Source of the DNA: Hymenobacter psoromatis
GTDB taxonomy: Bacteria > Bacteroidota > Bacteroidia > Cytophagales > Hymenobacteraceae
Assembly (NCBI RefSeq): GCF_020012125.1
Contig: NZ_JAIFAG010000001.1
Span: 2,728,001-2,792,000, forward strand
Length of the DNA: 64,000 bases
Reading direction: 5' to 3'
A model generated the notes under the pieces. It was not told where the DNA came from, searched no databases, and worked only from the letters and a program-made list of their open reading frames with translations. The position numbers and the translations under genes were made by a program. Positions 1-8,637 of this stretch are shown here, one piece after another (the stretch's first letter is position 1; each line of letters opens with the position of its first letter).

Positions 1-157
1 CCCCCTGCGCTTCCAGGTCTTTGTAGCGAATGCCTAGCTGCCGAAACGACTCGGTGCGGGCCACCTCAAAGTACGCCGCATAGTTGCCGTGATAGACGTA
101 GCCCATCTGGTCGGTTTCGGCGTAGCGCACCCGGATTTGAATGTCGGCTTGATACAT
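1..157 (-). CDS. Acyl-CoA thioesterase (YbgC/FadM-like hotdog family), N-terminal part
   Basis: Only the first 52 codons are in the window; the gene runs off the left edge. The visible protein begins MYQADIQIRVRYAETDQMGY and continues with VYHGNYAAYFEVART. This is the N-terminal strand and helix of the 4-hydroxybenzoyl-CoA thioesterase/YbgC hotdog family. The Asp in AETDQMG sits where the family has its catalytic Asp, and HGNYAAYFE is the start of the central helix. Members hydrolyse acyl-CoA thioesters in the cytoplasm. Start chosen at the ATG at 155-157, the first codon before the conserved strand. Family assignment is good; the substrate cannot be judged from this fragment. Confidence 0.8.
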   Translation of the reverse strand, partial: MYQADIQIRVRYAETDQMGYVYHGNYAAYFEVARTESFRQLGIRYKDLEAQG

Positions 158-178
158 AGGTCGGCTAAGAAAACACCT

Positions 179-275
179 GTCATGGCAAGCTTGCGAAGCA
201 ATCGCACCCGAACGATGGACGAGCGACTGGCGCGGGTGTCGGGCGGGTGCGATTGCTTCGCAAGCTCGCCATGAC
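179..275. repeat. Long inverted repeat between two minus-strand genes
   Basis: Arms 179-210 and 244-275 (32 bp each) are inverted copies with one mismatch, separated by a 33-base loop. The arm begins GTCATGGCAAGCTTGCGAAG. It resembles the GTCATTGCGAGCGCAGCGCG arm at 22919-22950, so both may belong to one dispersed palindromic family. It lies after mltG and before the thioesterase. There is no clear T-run, so it could be a REP-type element, a transcript-end stabiliser or both. Confidence 0.75.
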
Positions 276-285
276 AAGCGGTTTT

Positions 286-1374
286 TTACATAATGCCCGC
301 CCGCGTCAGCGCCGCTTGATACCGGTGGGCGTTCACCAAGTGCTGCTGCTGCGTGGCGGCGAAGGCGTGATAGCCGCTGAAGTCGTCCTTGGCGCAGAAG
401 TAGAGGTAGTCGTTCTGCTCGGGGTGCAACACGGCGTCAATACTGGTGATGCTGGGCAGGTCGATAGGGCCGGGGGGTAGGCCAGCGTACATATAGGTGT
501 TATAGGGCGAGTCTTTTCGCAGGTGCACGTTGAGCACGCGCTTGATACCAAAATCGCCGTTGGCGTATACTACGGTGGGGTCGGCTTGCAGCTTCATGCC
601 GCGCTTGAGGCGGTTGAGGTACACGCCCGCAATGCGGGGGCGCTCGTCGGCGTGCTGCTGCTGCTCGGCCTCTACGATGCTGGCCAGCGTGCTCACCTGC
701 ACGCGGGTGAGACCCAGCTTCTCGCGGGCCGCGTCACGGGCGGGCGTCCAGAACTTCTCGTACTCAGTTTTCATGCGCTGCATGAGATTCTGGGCCGAGG
801 TATTCCAATATAGCTCGTACGTATTCGGGATGAACATGGCCAGCACCGTAGTGGTGTCGAAGCCCAGGCTCCTGGTGTAGCTGGGGCTGCTCAGCAGGGA
901 GTCAATCTGCCGGGGCTGGGCGTCAATCTGCTTGCTGAGCTTGGTGGCCAGCTCGCGGCGCAGCCGCACGTTGGCGAAGGTGAGACGCAGCGGCGACTGG
1001 CGGCCCGATTTTAACAGATTGATTATCTGGCGATTGGTGGCATTGTTGACCAGCATGTAGCGGCCGGGCTTCACCACGCCGGGCTTGTTGTAGCCCATGA
1101 GCTTGCCCACAAAATACAACGAAAGCCGGTCGATAACGGCTCCCGATTTTTCTACTGCCTTCAAAGCTTGCTGCCAATTATCGCCTCGGCGAATGTATAC
1201 GTAGGTCGGCAGCTCCTTGGTATCGATGTTAGCAGTGAAAAAAATCTGGAAGAAGTAATAGGAAAAGCACACCAGTGTAAGGCCCAGCAGCACGCTGATG
1301 ATACCAAACCGATTGCGACGCTTAATGGAATCTGCCCGGTAATCAAAGGCAGACTTTTTGACAGGCTCAGACAT
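286..1374 (-). CDS. mltG: Endolytic murein transglycosylase MltG (YceG family)
   Basis: This inner-membrane enzyme cuts nascent peptidoglycan strands and is thought to set glycan length. The 362-residue protein has a short cytoplasmic N-terminus, one membrane helix at about residues 23-46 and a periplasmic YceG domain to the end. The catalytic Glu is E235 within LASIVEAEQQQ, followed by the family signature ERPRIAGVYLNRL. The C-terminal part with DSPYNTYMYAGLPPGPI is typical of the family. Length is normal and nothing is missing. Start taken at the ATG that leaves a basic cytoplasmic tail before the membrane helix. A long inverted repeat follows the gene, and the thioesterase lies beyond it on the same strand. 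Confidence 0.95.
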   Translation of the reverse strand: MSEPVKKSAFDYRADSIKRRNRFGIISVLLGLTLVCFSYYFFQIFFTANIDTKELPTYVYIRRGDNWQQALKAVEKSGAVIDRLSLYFVGKLMGYNKPGVVKPGRYMLVNNATNRQIINLLKSGRQSPLRLTFANVRLRRELATKLSKQIDAQPRQIDSLLSSPSYTRSLGFDTTTVLAMFIPNTYELYWNTSAQNLMQRMKTEYEKFWTPARDAAREKLGLTRVQVSTLASIVEAEQQQHADERPRIAGVYLNRLKRGMKLQADPTVVYANGDFGIKRVLNVHLRKDSPYNTYMYAGLPPGPIDLPSITSIDAVLHPEQNDYLYFCAKDDFSGYHAFAATQQQHLVNAHRYQAALTRAGIM

Positions 1375-1573
1375 AAGACGAAAAATAAATCCCCCAAAAT
1401 TAACCTCCGGCGGCCAGGTATTCGCTGTTTGGACAGTTGACCGTCCCCACGAAGCGCGTGGGCCCTGGCCGGCTTACCCCTCCAACTTCTCCCCTAGCCG
1501 TAGTACCTTGGCCACCCGAACGGGCCGCCCCGGCTGGCCCTCGCTTTTTTCATATAATTTCCTGTTCTGCTTT

Positions 1574-2206
1574 ATGTCTGCTACCCTGCTCCGCATTCAC
1601 CCCGATAACCCGCCCCAAAACCGCATTCTGCAAGTCGTGGAAGTGCTGCGCAAGGGCGGGCTTATTATTTATCCGACTGATACGGTCTATGGCATTGGCT
1701 GCGACATCAACAACGCGAAAGCCGTAGAAAAGCTCTGCCGCATTAAAGGACTGAAGCCAGAAAAAGCCAACCTGAGTTTTATTTGCCACGACTTGTCGCA
1801 CATCAGCGACTATGCGCACGGCATCACAACCCCCGTATTTAAGGTGCTGAAAAAGGCCCTACCCGGCCCGTTTACGTTCATCTTCGAGGCCAGCCCTAAT
1901 GCCCCGCGCTACGGCGGCGTGAAGCGCAGCACGGTGGGCATACGGGTGCCCGATAACCAGATTGTGCGTCAGATTGTGAAGGAGTTCGGCACGCCCATCG
2001 TGAGCACTTCGGTGCGCGAAAGCGCGGAAACCCTGGTAGAATACGTAACCGACCCCGACCTGATTTTCGAGAAATACCGCGCGCTCGTGGACCTCGTGAT
2101 TGACGGCGGCTTCGGCGGCAACGAGCCCAGCACCATCGTCGATTGCACCAAGGATGACTTCGAGCTGGTGCGCCAGGGCCTTGGCGATATCGAACAGTTT
2201 CTTTAA
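1574..2206 (+). CDS. tsaC: L-threonylcarbamoyladenylate synthase (Sua5/YrdC/TsaC family)
   Basis: It makes threonylcarbamoyl-AMP from threonine, bicarbonate and ATP, the first step of t6A37 modification of ANN-decoding tRNAs. The 210-residue form is the YrdC domain alone, without the C-terminal Sua5 extension. Landmarks are GGLIIYPTDTVYGIGCD near residue 32, KGLKPEKANLSFICHD, PGPFTFIFEAS and GIRVPDN. The reading frame is open upstream to 1358, but the upstream part is low-complexity and unlike the family. The ATG at 1574 fits the domain start. The stop falls inside a 43-bp inverted repeat shared with the convergent acyltransferase gene. Confidence 0.93.
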   Translation: MSATLLRIHPDNPPQNRILQVVEVLRKGGLIIYPTDTVYGIGCDINNAKAVEKLCRIKGLKPEKANLSFICHDLSHISDYAHGITTPVFKVLKKALPGPFTFIFEASPNAPRYGGVKRSTVGIRVPDNQIVRQIVKEFGTPIVSTSVRESAETLVEYVTDPDLIFEKYRALVDLVIDGGFGGNEPSTIVDCTKDDFELVRQGLGDIEQFL

Positions 2207-2298
2207 GAGTAAGTTGAGTAATGGGGGTAGTAAGTGTAATGTCGTTCTCACAGCCGAACGACATTACGCTTACTACCCCCATTACTCAACTTACTCTT
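2205..2298. terminator. 43-bp-arm inverted repeat at a convergent gene end
   Basis: Arms 2205-2247 and 2256-2298 match as inverted copies with one mismatch and an 8-base loop. The left arm starts at the stop of the Sua5-type gene. The right arm covers the last codons of the oppositely oriented acyltransferase (stop at 2286). Position and symmetry suit a bidirectional terminator, though the stem is far longer than a normal rho-independent terminator. The arm contains the GGGGTAG motif. Confidence 0.75.
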
Positions 2299-3191
2299 TT
2301 GTGTTTCCACCTTCGGTGCGTCCAGAGATATTGTTCGGGTGCCGCGCGAATATCGGCGGCTAATAACTGCACGAAGGAGGCGGTAATCGGGTAACGGGCA
2401 GCATCCGGGGTGAGAGTAGTAGTTGCTTCATTGCCAGGCAGCTCCGTAAAGGTGACGGTATAATAGCCCCGTTTCACCCGCTGGGTGCTGGCGCAGAGCA
2501 CCACGGCGGCGAATTGGGGCGTCAGGCGGTCGGTACTGGTATAAAAGCCGGCCGGCCGATGCAAGAAGTCGGTCCAGTACGGATGGTCGTCGGGGCCAGC
2601 GGCCTGGTCCGATACTAGGCTTAGAATTTGGCCCTGGCCCCGGTGGGCTACCAGGTACCGCAATGTGCTGAGCATGGGCACTACCTCGGCTCCCAGGCGC
2701 GTGCGTAAGCGGCGCACAAAGTACTCAAAAAACTTGTTGCTCAGCGGCTTGTAGACCCCGGATACCTGCCCCGGAAACCTGACCGCCGCCCCGGCCAGCA
2801 CCCATTCCCAGTTGCCCATATGGGAGCTAACACCCAATACCTGGCGGCCCTGGGCCAGGTAGCCGCCCAGCAATTCGGGATTGGTGAAGTGCACGCGGCG
2901 GTGTAGCTCGGTCGCACTGATGCTAGCTAGCTTGAGGATTTCGACCATTATTTGCGCGAAATGCCAATAAAACTGCTGGGCTACGTGCTGAATTTCGGGA
3001 GCTGATTTTTCGGGAAAAGCCTGACGCAGGTTATCGAGCACTACCTGTTGGCGGTAGCGCACCACATAGGCCAGCAGCCAATACAGGCCCTTAGCGAAGC
3101 CGTAGAGCACCACCAGCGGCAGATGGGCCAGGGCCAGCAACGGCCAGCTAAGCACGCGGTAGTGCCACGGTACGGCCGGAGGAGTACTCAT
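2286..3191 (-). CDS. Lysophospholipid/lipid A acyltransferase (LpxL/HtrB family)
   Basis: A predicted inner-membrane acyltransferase that adds a secondary acyl chain to a lipid A-type or lysophospholipid acceptor. The 301-residue protein opens with a hydrophobic anchor (about residues 12-40). The HX4E catalytic motif is in GVSSHMGNWEWVLAG near residue 125. Further conserved blocks are SGVYKPLSNKFFEYF, ILSLVSDQAAGPDD and ETYLWTHRRWKHK-like QYLWTHRRWKHKR at the C-terminus. The start ATG (3189-3191) overlaps by 4 bp the stop of the upstream secreted-protein gene, so the two are probably translationally coupled. Family is clear; the acceptor is inferred. Confidence 0.9.
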   Translation of the reverse strand: MSTPPAVPWHYRVLSWPLLALAHLPLVVLYGFAKGLYWLLAYVVRYRQQVVLDNLRQAFPEKSAPEIQHVAQQFYWHFAQIMVEILKLASISATELHRRVHFTNPELLGGYLAQGRQVLGVSSHMGNWEWVLAGAAVRFPGQVSGVYKPLSNKFFEYFVRRLRTRLGAEVVPMLSTLRYLVAHRGQGQILSLVSDQAAGPDDHPYWTDFLHRPAGFYTSTDRLTPQFAAVVLCASTQRVKRGYYTVTFTELPGNEATTTLTPDAARYPITASFVQLLAADIRAAPEQYLWTHRRWKHKRVS

Positions 3192-4063
3192 CGGGGGCCG
3201 GGGGCCCCGGCGGGAGCGTAGTCGGTGAGGCTGCGCTGGCCGCTTTGGCGCTGGGTAGCCAGGATTTTGTGGGTAGTCGCATCACGGGCCTCGATGGTGA
3301 GGGTGAACGGCCCGGCCGGCAGCGGCCCGAGCGGTAGCTGGCCCACGAGGGGGGTAGGGCGGCCGGCCAGGGCCGTCACGGGCGGCGCGTCGGCATCGGC
3401 GGCGGTACCGTCGGGGGCAGCCAGGTGGTAGTGCAGGCGCACGGCGCGGCCGGCCGGCACCGCGTTCAGCTCGGTGTAAAAGAATACGTTATCGGCCCCG
3501 CGGCCGTAGTAGCCGCCCGGCGCGCGCGTGAGCAGGTAGCCGCCGCGGTTGAAGGTGCCGGCCGCGCTGGCCTTGGCGGCGGGCCGGGCCAGGAACACAA
3601 TGTCGCTGAAGGCGGGCGCGGTGGGCGCGGCCACGGTCAGGGGCAGCTCCACAGTGGCCTCGCCAGTGGTGGGATTATATTGGTCGCGGATGTGGCCGCG
3701 CAGCGTATAGGTGCCATCGGGCAGCGTCACGCGCTTGAGAAAGCTAAGCGGGTTTTTGAGGGCAATGGTCGTATCGTTGAGCACGGGCGGCTTCAGGGTC
3801 ACGGTTTCCTGCCAGGCGGCGGTGCCGTCGGCCTTCAGAATGGTCAAATCCACCACCGCCGACGATTGGAACGACTTGGGCGCGCGCTGCCGGTAGGTGA
3901 GCGGCTGGGTGGGCACAGTGGCCGAAATCTCTACTTCGCCGCTCGGCCGGGTCTGGTCGAGGCTGCGAAACTGGGCCACTTGCAGCAGCAGCTGCGGCGG
4001 GTGGGCCGGGGCCGGTACGGCGACCAGCAGGGTCAGGAACGTAGCGAGGGGTAGGAGGCGCAT
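3188..4063 (-). CDS. Secreted protein of unknown function, coupled to the acyltransferase
   Basis: A 291-residue protein starting MRLLPLATFLTLLVAVPAPA, a clean signal peptide with cleavage probably after PAPA or PAPAH. The body is rich in beta-strand-like repeats such as VEISATVPTQPLTYRQ, TYTLRGHIRDQYNPTTGEAT and RAVRLHYHLAAPDGT, suggesting one or two immunoglobulin-like or macroglobulin-like folds. No catalytic motif is visible. An upstream in-frame ATG at 4360 was rejected: it would lie across the divergent WbqC gene and lacks a signal. The stop overlaps the acyltransferase start by 4 bp, which hints at an envelope-related role. I do not recognise the family. Confidence 0.7.
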   Translation of the reverse strand: MRLLPLATFLTLLVAVPAPAHPPQLLLQVAQFRSLDQTRPSGEVEISATVPTQPLTYRQRAPKSFQSSAVVDLTILKADGTAAWQETVTLKPPVLNDTTIALKNPLSFLKRVTLPDGTYTLRGHIRDQYNPTTGEATVELPLTVAAPTAPAFSDIVFLARPAAKASAAGTFNRGGYLLTRAPGGYYGRGADNVFFYTELNAVPAGRAVRLHYHLAAPDGTAADADAPPVTALAGRPTPLVGQLPLGPLPAGPFTLTIEARDATTHKILATQRQSGQRSLTDYAPAGAPGPR

Positions 4064-4108
4064 GGGCACAAAAATAACGGGTAGGCCGCGCGCCGCTACC
4101 TTGCGGCC

Positions 4109-4762
4109 ATGTCCGTTGTCTTCACTGAGCTGCATTACTTGCCTTCCATCGCCTTCTTTCAGCAAGCCCTGGCCGACGACGCGCTGCTGCTCGACGCCCA
4201 CGAGCACTACCGCAAACAGACGTATCGCAACCGCTGCCTGGTGCTCACGGCGCAGGGGCCGCAACCGCTCACGGTACCGGTGCTCGACGGCGCACGAGCG
4301 GCCAAGGTCCGCACCAGCGAGATGGAGATTGACTACCGCCAGAACTGGCGACATCGCCACCTACGCACGCTGCAAACCGCCTACGGGGCCTCCCCGTACT
4401 TCAGCTACTACGCTGATTATTTGCAGGATATCTACGCCCAAAAGCCTGCCCGGCTCTGGGACCTGAACTTGGCCTTGCTGCAGCTACTGCTACGCTGCCT
4501 ACGCTGGCCCCTACCCCTGCTCGTCACAGACGCCTACCTTCCCCCCGCTTCCCTAAATCACTCCATAACTGATTCACCACTCGACCGACGCGACTTCCTG
4601 ACACCCAAAAGTGCCTTGCCCCCGCCAGGACCTGACAGTCCGGCACAGCGACCGTACCCGCAGGTATTTGGTACCGCGTTTGTACCAGGGCTCAGCGTCC
4701 TGGACTTGCTATTTATGCAAGGGCCGGCGGCAGGGCAATTTTTGGGAGCCGTGCTGAGGTAG
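4109..4762 (+). CDS. WbqC-like family protein
   Basis: A 217-residue cytoplasmic protein matching the WbqC-like family. It begins SVVFTELHYLPSIAFFQ (the family's 'hQPxYlPwxxYf' equivalent), followed by EHYRKQTYRNRCLVL and PLTVPVLDG. The characteristic block DYRQNWRHRHLRTLQTAYG is at about residues 75-95, then SPYFSYYADYLQDIY. Some members sit in O-antigen clusters, but the biochemical role is not settled. It is divergent from the secreted-protein gene, with only 45 bp between the starts, so the two promoters must share this short interval. Length and motif order look intact. Confidence 0.85.
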   Translation: MSVVFTELHYLPSIAFFQQALADDALLLDAHEHYRKQTYRNRCLVLTAQGPQPLTVPVLDGARAAKVRTSEMEIDYRQNWRHRHLRTLQTAYGASPYFSYYADYLQDIYAQKPARLWDLNLALLQLLLRCLRWPLPLLVTDAYLPPASLNHSITDSPLDRRDFLTPKSALPPPGPDSPAQRPYPQVFGTAFVPGLSVLDLLFMQGPAAGQFLGAVLR

Positions 4763-4978
4763 GCAGGCCGCAGAGGGAGGCGTGAGAAAAACACACGTTT
4801 TTTGTCTTTTCGGTTTTTGCTACCGCTACTCCTGCCTTTTCCAAAGAAATAAGAGAACCTTCGCTCCCAGGCGCTTGTTTTTCAAATATTCCGCCTTCCT
4901 TTACGTATCCGCGTAGCGCAACTATTCGGTCTGGTATCGGTACTGTTATTATCTGCGTCTTATTTATTTCTTGCTTGC

Positions 4979-7597
4979 ATGGAAGCTAAATTTTCAAACC
5001 GCGTCAAGGAGGTTATTTCCTTGAGCCGGGAAGAGGCCATCCGGCTGGGCCACGACTACATCGGCACCGAGCACTTGCTGCTGGGCATGATTCGCGAAGG
5101 CGAAGGCACGGCTCTAGGCTTGCTCAAAAAGCTGGGGGTAGCCACCGATGAGCTGAAGTTTGCTCTAGAGCAAGCCACGCGTAACACGGCCTCAACCCAG
5201 GGCACGAGCATCACCGGCTCGATTCCGCTCACCAAGCAGACCGAGAAGGTGTTGAAAATCACCTACCTCGAAGCCAAGATTTTCAAGTCGGAAATCATTG
5301 GTACCGAGCATTTGCTCCTCTCCATTCTGCGTGATGAGGACAATATTTCTTCTCAAATTCTTTCCAAATTCAACGTGAACTACGAAACCGTGCGTGATTC
5401 GCTCGACTACCACGGCGCGGCTCCGGTTACCAGCCCTAAGGCTGGCCCGGAGGCTGACGACGATGATGACCGCCTCTTTGGCCAGGGCCAGGGCGGCGGC
5501 CGGGGCCAGGGTGCTCAGGGCGGCGCGGCTGGCACCCGCCGGGCCGGCGAAAAATCGAAAACTCCGGTGCTCGATAACTTCGGCCGCGACCTGACCAAGA
5601 TGGCCGAGGAAGACAAGCTCGACCCCATCGTGGGCCGTGAAAAAGAGATTGAGCGCGTGGCCCAGGTGCTGAGCCGCCGTAAAAAGAACAACCCGATTCT
5701 CATCGGTGAGCCGGGGGTAGGCAAAACGGCCATAGCCGAGGGTCTGGCCCTGCGCATCATTCAGAAGAAAGTGAGCCGCGTGCTCTTTAATAAGCGCGTG
5801 GTGACCCTGGATTTGGCCTCGCTGGTGGCTGGCACTAAGTACCGCGGCCAGTTTGAGGAGCGCATGAAGGCCGTAATGAACGAGCTGGAAAAATCGCCCG
5901 ACGTGATTCTGTTCATTGACGAGCTGCACACCATCGTGGGCGCGGGCGGCGCTTCGGGCTCGCTCGATGCTTCGAACATGTTCAAGCCGGCTTTGGCGCG
6001 CGGCGAGATTCAATGCATCGGTGCTACCACGCTGGATGAGTATCGCCAGTACATTGAAAAGGATGGCGCGCTGGCCCGTCGCTTCCAGATGGTGATGGTG
6101 GACCCCACCACGCCGGAGGAAACTATTGAGATTCTGCATAATATCAAGGATAAGTACCAGGACCACCACCACGTGGTGTACACCGACAAGGCCATTGAGC
6201 AGTGCGTGAAGCTAAGCGACCGCTACATGAGCGACCGCTTCCTACCCGACAAAGCCATTGATATTCTGGACGAAGCCGGGGCGCGGGTGCACATCAACAA
6301 CATCGTGGTGCCGGAGGATATTCTTAAGCTCGAAGAGCAGATTGAGAATATCAAGGGCGAGAAAAACCGCGTGGTGAAGTCGCAGAAATACGAGGAAGCC
6401 GCTAAGCTCCGCGACAATGAGAAAAAGCTGCTGGAGCAGCTCGAATCGGCGAAGAAGAGCTGGGAGGACGAAACCAAGAAGAAGCGCTACACGGTGAAGG
6501 AGGAAAACGTGGCTGAGGTAATCGCCATGATGACCGGCATCCCCGTGAACCGCGTAGCCCAGAACGAAAGCCAAAAGCTGCTCAACATGGGGGAGGAGCT
6601 GCAAGGCAAGGTAATAGGTCAGGAAAAGGCTATCAAGCAGCTGGTAAAAGCCATCCAACGCACCCGCGTGGGCCTGAAAGACCCGAAGAAGCCGATTGGC
6701 TCGTTCGTATTCCTCGGCCCGACGGGGGTAGGTAAGACAGAATTGGCGAAGGTGCTGGCTACCTATCTCTTCGATAAGGAAGACGCGCTGGTTCGCGTGG
6801 ACATGTCGGAATACATGGAGAAATTCAGCGTATCGCGCCTGGTGGGCGCGCCTCCCGGCTACGTGGGCTATGAGGAGGGCGGGCAGCTAACGGAGAAAAT
6901 CCGCCGCAAGCCGTACTCGGTGATTCTGCTCGACGAGATTGAGAAGGCCCACCCCGACGTATACAACTTACTGCTGCAAGTGCTGGACGACGGTATCCTG
7001 ACTGATGGCCTGGGCCGCAAGGTGGACTTCCGTAACACGATTATTATCATGACCTCGAACATCGGGGCGCGGGATTTGGCCGATTTCGGCGCGGGCATCG
7101 GCTTCGGCACCAAGGCGCGCAACGAAAACATGGACGAGCTGACGAAAGGCACTATCACTAATGCCCTGCGCAAGACGTTCTCGCCCGAGTTCCTGAACCG
7201 CTTGGACGATGTGATTGTCTTTAACTCCTTGGAGAAGAAAGATATCCATAAGATTATCGATATCAGCTTGGGTAAGCTGCTGAGCCGCGTGCTCTCGCTG
7301 GGCTACAAGGTGGAGCTAACGGAGAAGGCCAAGGATTTTGTGGCCGAGAAGGGCTACGACCCCAAGTACGGCGCGCGCCCGCTCAACCGGGCCATTCAGA
7401 AGTATATCGAAGACCCGATTGCTGAGGAAATTCTCAAGGCGCAGCTGTTGCACGGCGATATTATCACCGCTGACCACGAAGAAGGTAAGGAGGAGCTAAC
7501 CTTCAGCATCGCTAAGAGCGACGAGGCGCCGAACTTGGCCAGCGACGAGCGGCCGGCCGAAGCTCCTTCGGAGCCCGAAGCTGGGGAAGCGAAGTAG
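4979..7597 (+). CDS. clpC: ATP-dependent Clp protease ATP-binding subunit ClpC
   Basis: The 872-residue AAA+ unfoldase feeds substrates to ClpP. It has two N-terminal Clp_N repeats (residues 1-145), then a Gly/Gln-rich linker (about 165-185). Next come AAA module 1 with Walker [10 protein letters not shown] near 245 and Walker [11 protein letters not shown], and a UVR-type coiled segment [15 protein letters not shown] near 465. AAA module 2 has Walker [10 protein letters not shown] near 582 and [13 protein letters not shown]. An IGF loop (GIGFGTK, about 700) fits docking to ClpP. The C-terminus is acidic ([12 protein letters not shown]). Both Walker A glycine-valine-glycine stretches are encoded by GGGGGTAGG, unusual codons here. 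The gene stands alone with a 216-bp upstream gap and its own terminator. Confidence 0.97.
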   Translation: MEAKFSNRVKEVISLSREEAIRLGHDYIGTEHLLLGMIREGEGTALGLLKKLGVATDELKFALEQATRNTASTQGTSITGSIPLTKQTEKVLKITYLEAKIFKSEIIGTEHLLLSILRDEDNISSQILSKFNVNYETVRDSLDYHGAAPVTSPKAGPEADDDDDRLFGQGQGGGRGQGAQGGAAGTRRAGEKSKTPVLDNFGRDLTKMAEEDKLDPIVGREKEIERVAQVLSRRKKNNPILIGEPGVGKTAIAEGLALRIIQKKVSRVLFNKRVVTLDLASLVAGTKYRGQFEERMKAVMNELEKSPDVILFIDELHTIVGAGGASGSLDASNMFKPALARGEIQCIGATTLDEYRQYIEKDGALARRFQMVMVDPTTPEETIEILHNIKDKYQDHHHVVYTDKAIEQCVKLSDRYMSDRFLPDKAIDILDEAGARVHINNIVVPEDILKLEEQIENIKGEKNRVVKSQKYEEAAKLRDNEKKLLEQLESAKKSWEDETKKKRYTVKEENVAEVIAMMTGIPVNRVAQNESQKLLNMGEELQGKVIGQEKAIKQLVKAIQRTRVGLKDPKKPIGSFVFLGPTGVGKTELAKVLATYLFDKEDALVRVDMSEYMEKFSVSRLVGAPPGYVGYEEGGQLTEKIRRKPYSVILLDEIEKAHPDVYNLLLQVLDDGILTDGLGRKVDFRNTIIIMTSNIGARDLADFGAGIGFGTKARNENMDELTKGTITNALRKTFSPEFLNRLDDVIVFNSLEKKDIHKIIDISLGKLLSRVLSLGYKVELTEKAKDFVAEKGYDPKYGARPLNRAIQKYIEDPIAEEILKAQLLHGDIITADHEEGKEELTFSIAKSDEAPNLASDERPAEAPSEPEAGEAK

Positions 7598-7615
7598 TCA
7601 AGCATTAGTAGGTTG

Positions 7616-7650
7616 AAAGGCCGGTTCTGCCAGGTGCAGGGCCGGCCTTT
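7616..7650 (+). terminator. Rho-independent terminator of clpC
   Basis: A 9-bp stem, AAAGGCCGG (7616-7624) with CCGGCCTTT (7642-7650), closes an inner CTGC/GCAG pairing. It lies 19 bases after the clpC stop. The stem's U-rich 3' edge serves as the T-tract. Confidence 0.8.
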
Positions 7651-7877
7651 TGCCATTTACCCAAGGTGCTGGCTGGCACAACACGGGCTGACAAGGCAGA
7701 GCTTTTTTAAATGGGCATTTATTCGATTTAAATTACTGATTAGTAATGTTTTAATTTACTAAGCTAACCTGAACATCCAGATGGTCAAGTTGAGCGACGG
7801 GTGCCGGTGTTAAACAAATTTCGGCAACTCTCGTTCGCTCAGTTGTTTAGTTCAACCAAACCATCTTCCTACCCCAC

Positions 7878-8489
7878 ATGAAAATCACCACGCTAAGCGC
7901 CGCGCTCGTCAGCGGACTATTGGTTGCCACTGGCTGCTCGTCGAGCACCGATAGCAAAAAAATGGCTGATAATGCCAACGACAAGAAAATTGAGAAAATG
8001 GACTCGGCTAACACCAAAGGTGGTGCGATGGCCACGGCCGGCTCGGAAGGCGATGCCAAGGATGTGGCCGACTATATGGTGACACTGGCCAACACCGGCC
8101 GCGCTGAATACGAGATGAGCCAAGTGGCCGCCTCACGCGCTACTACCCCCGCCGTGAAGGACTACGCCAGCAAGACCGTAGGCACGCACGCCAAGGACGA
8201 AGAAGAGTTGAAGGCCGAAGCCGCCAAGTATAATGTTACGCTGCCCACCGCGCTCTCCAACGACAGCCAGGATATGCTCAACACCCTCAATAAGGAGTCG
8301 AAGCCGATGGATTTCGAGAAAAAGTACTTGGATGACATGTCCGATATCAACGACAAGGCCATCGGCAAGGAGAAGGACCTGATTGGCAAAACCACCAACA
8401 CCGACCTGAAAGCCTACGCGCAGAAAATGATGGACGACGACCAGAAGCACATGGCCGAAGCTAAAACACTGCGTAGCACGATGAAATAA
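7878..8489 (+). CDS. DUF4142 lipoprotein
   Basis: A 203-residue lipoprotein. The signal MKITTLSAALVSGLLVATGC has a lipobox VATGC, so Cys20 would be lipidated. A charged linker (SSSTDSKKMADNANDKK) leads to a DUF4142 four-helix domain from about residue 60. Typical family blocks are YMVTLANTGRAEYEMSQVAA, PAVKDYASKTVGTHAKDEEEL, YLDDMSDINDKAIG and LKAYAQKMMDDDQKHMAEA. His residues near KTVGTHAKDEE and QKHMAEA recur in the family. DUF4142 proteins resemble ferritin-like helical bundles and are often stress-linked; that role is inference. Single-gene unit with its own downstream hairpin. Confidence 0.88.
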   Translation: MKITTLSAALVSGLLVATGCSSSTDSKKMADNANDKKIEKMDSANTKGGAMATAGSEGDAKDVADYMVTLANTGRAEYEMSQVAASRATTPAVKDYASKTVGTHAKDEEELKAEAAKYNVTLPTALSNDSQDMLNTLNKESKPMDFEKKYLDDMSDINDKAIGKEKDLIGKTTNTDLKAYAQKMMDDDQKHMAEAKTLRSTMK

Positions 8490-8517
8490 GCGATTTCAAC
8501 CTATTGCTTGTAGAGCC

Positions 8518-8580
8518 GCGACCCTTCGCGGCTCTCTTCGCTGAACAGTTGTTCTGGGGAAGAGAGCCGCAAAGGGTCGC
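8518..8580. terminator. Hairpin terminator between convergent genes
   Basis: Arms 8518-8539 and 8559-8580 (22 bp, one mismatch) form a stem with a 19-base loop, followed directly by a T-run (8582-8587). The left arm contains a smaller self-complementary part (GAGCCGCGACCC with its partner). It sits between the DUF4142 gene and the convergent TonB receptor gene. Confidence 0.8.
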
Positions 8581-8637
8581 GTTTTTTGTTAAATCGCCTT
8601 GGCGAAGAGGGATGCGATGGGTCGCGCCGCTACCTCC

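Noticed and set aside
3425..4054. Plus-strand open frame of 209 codons opposite the secreted protein
   Set aside because: The minus frame has a signal peptide and operon context; the plus frame is low-complexity.
5192..6172. Long minus-strand open frame (326 codons) opposite clpC
   Set aside because: It is antisense to a highly conserved ClpC region, has Leu/His/Gln-rich composition and no family features.
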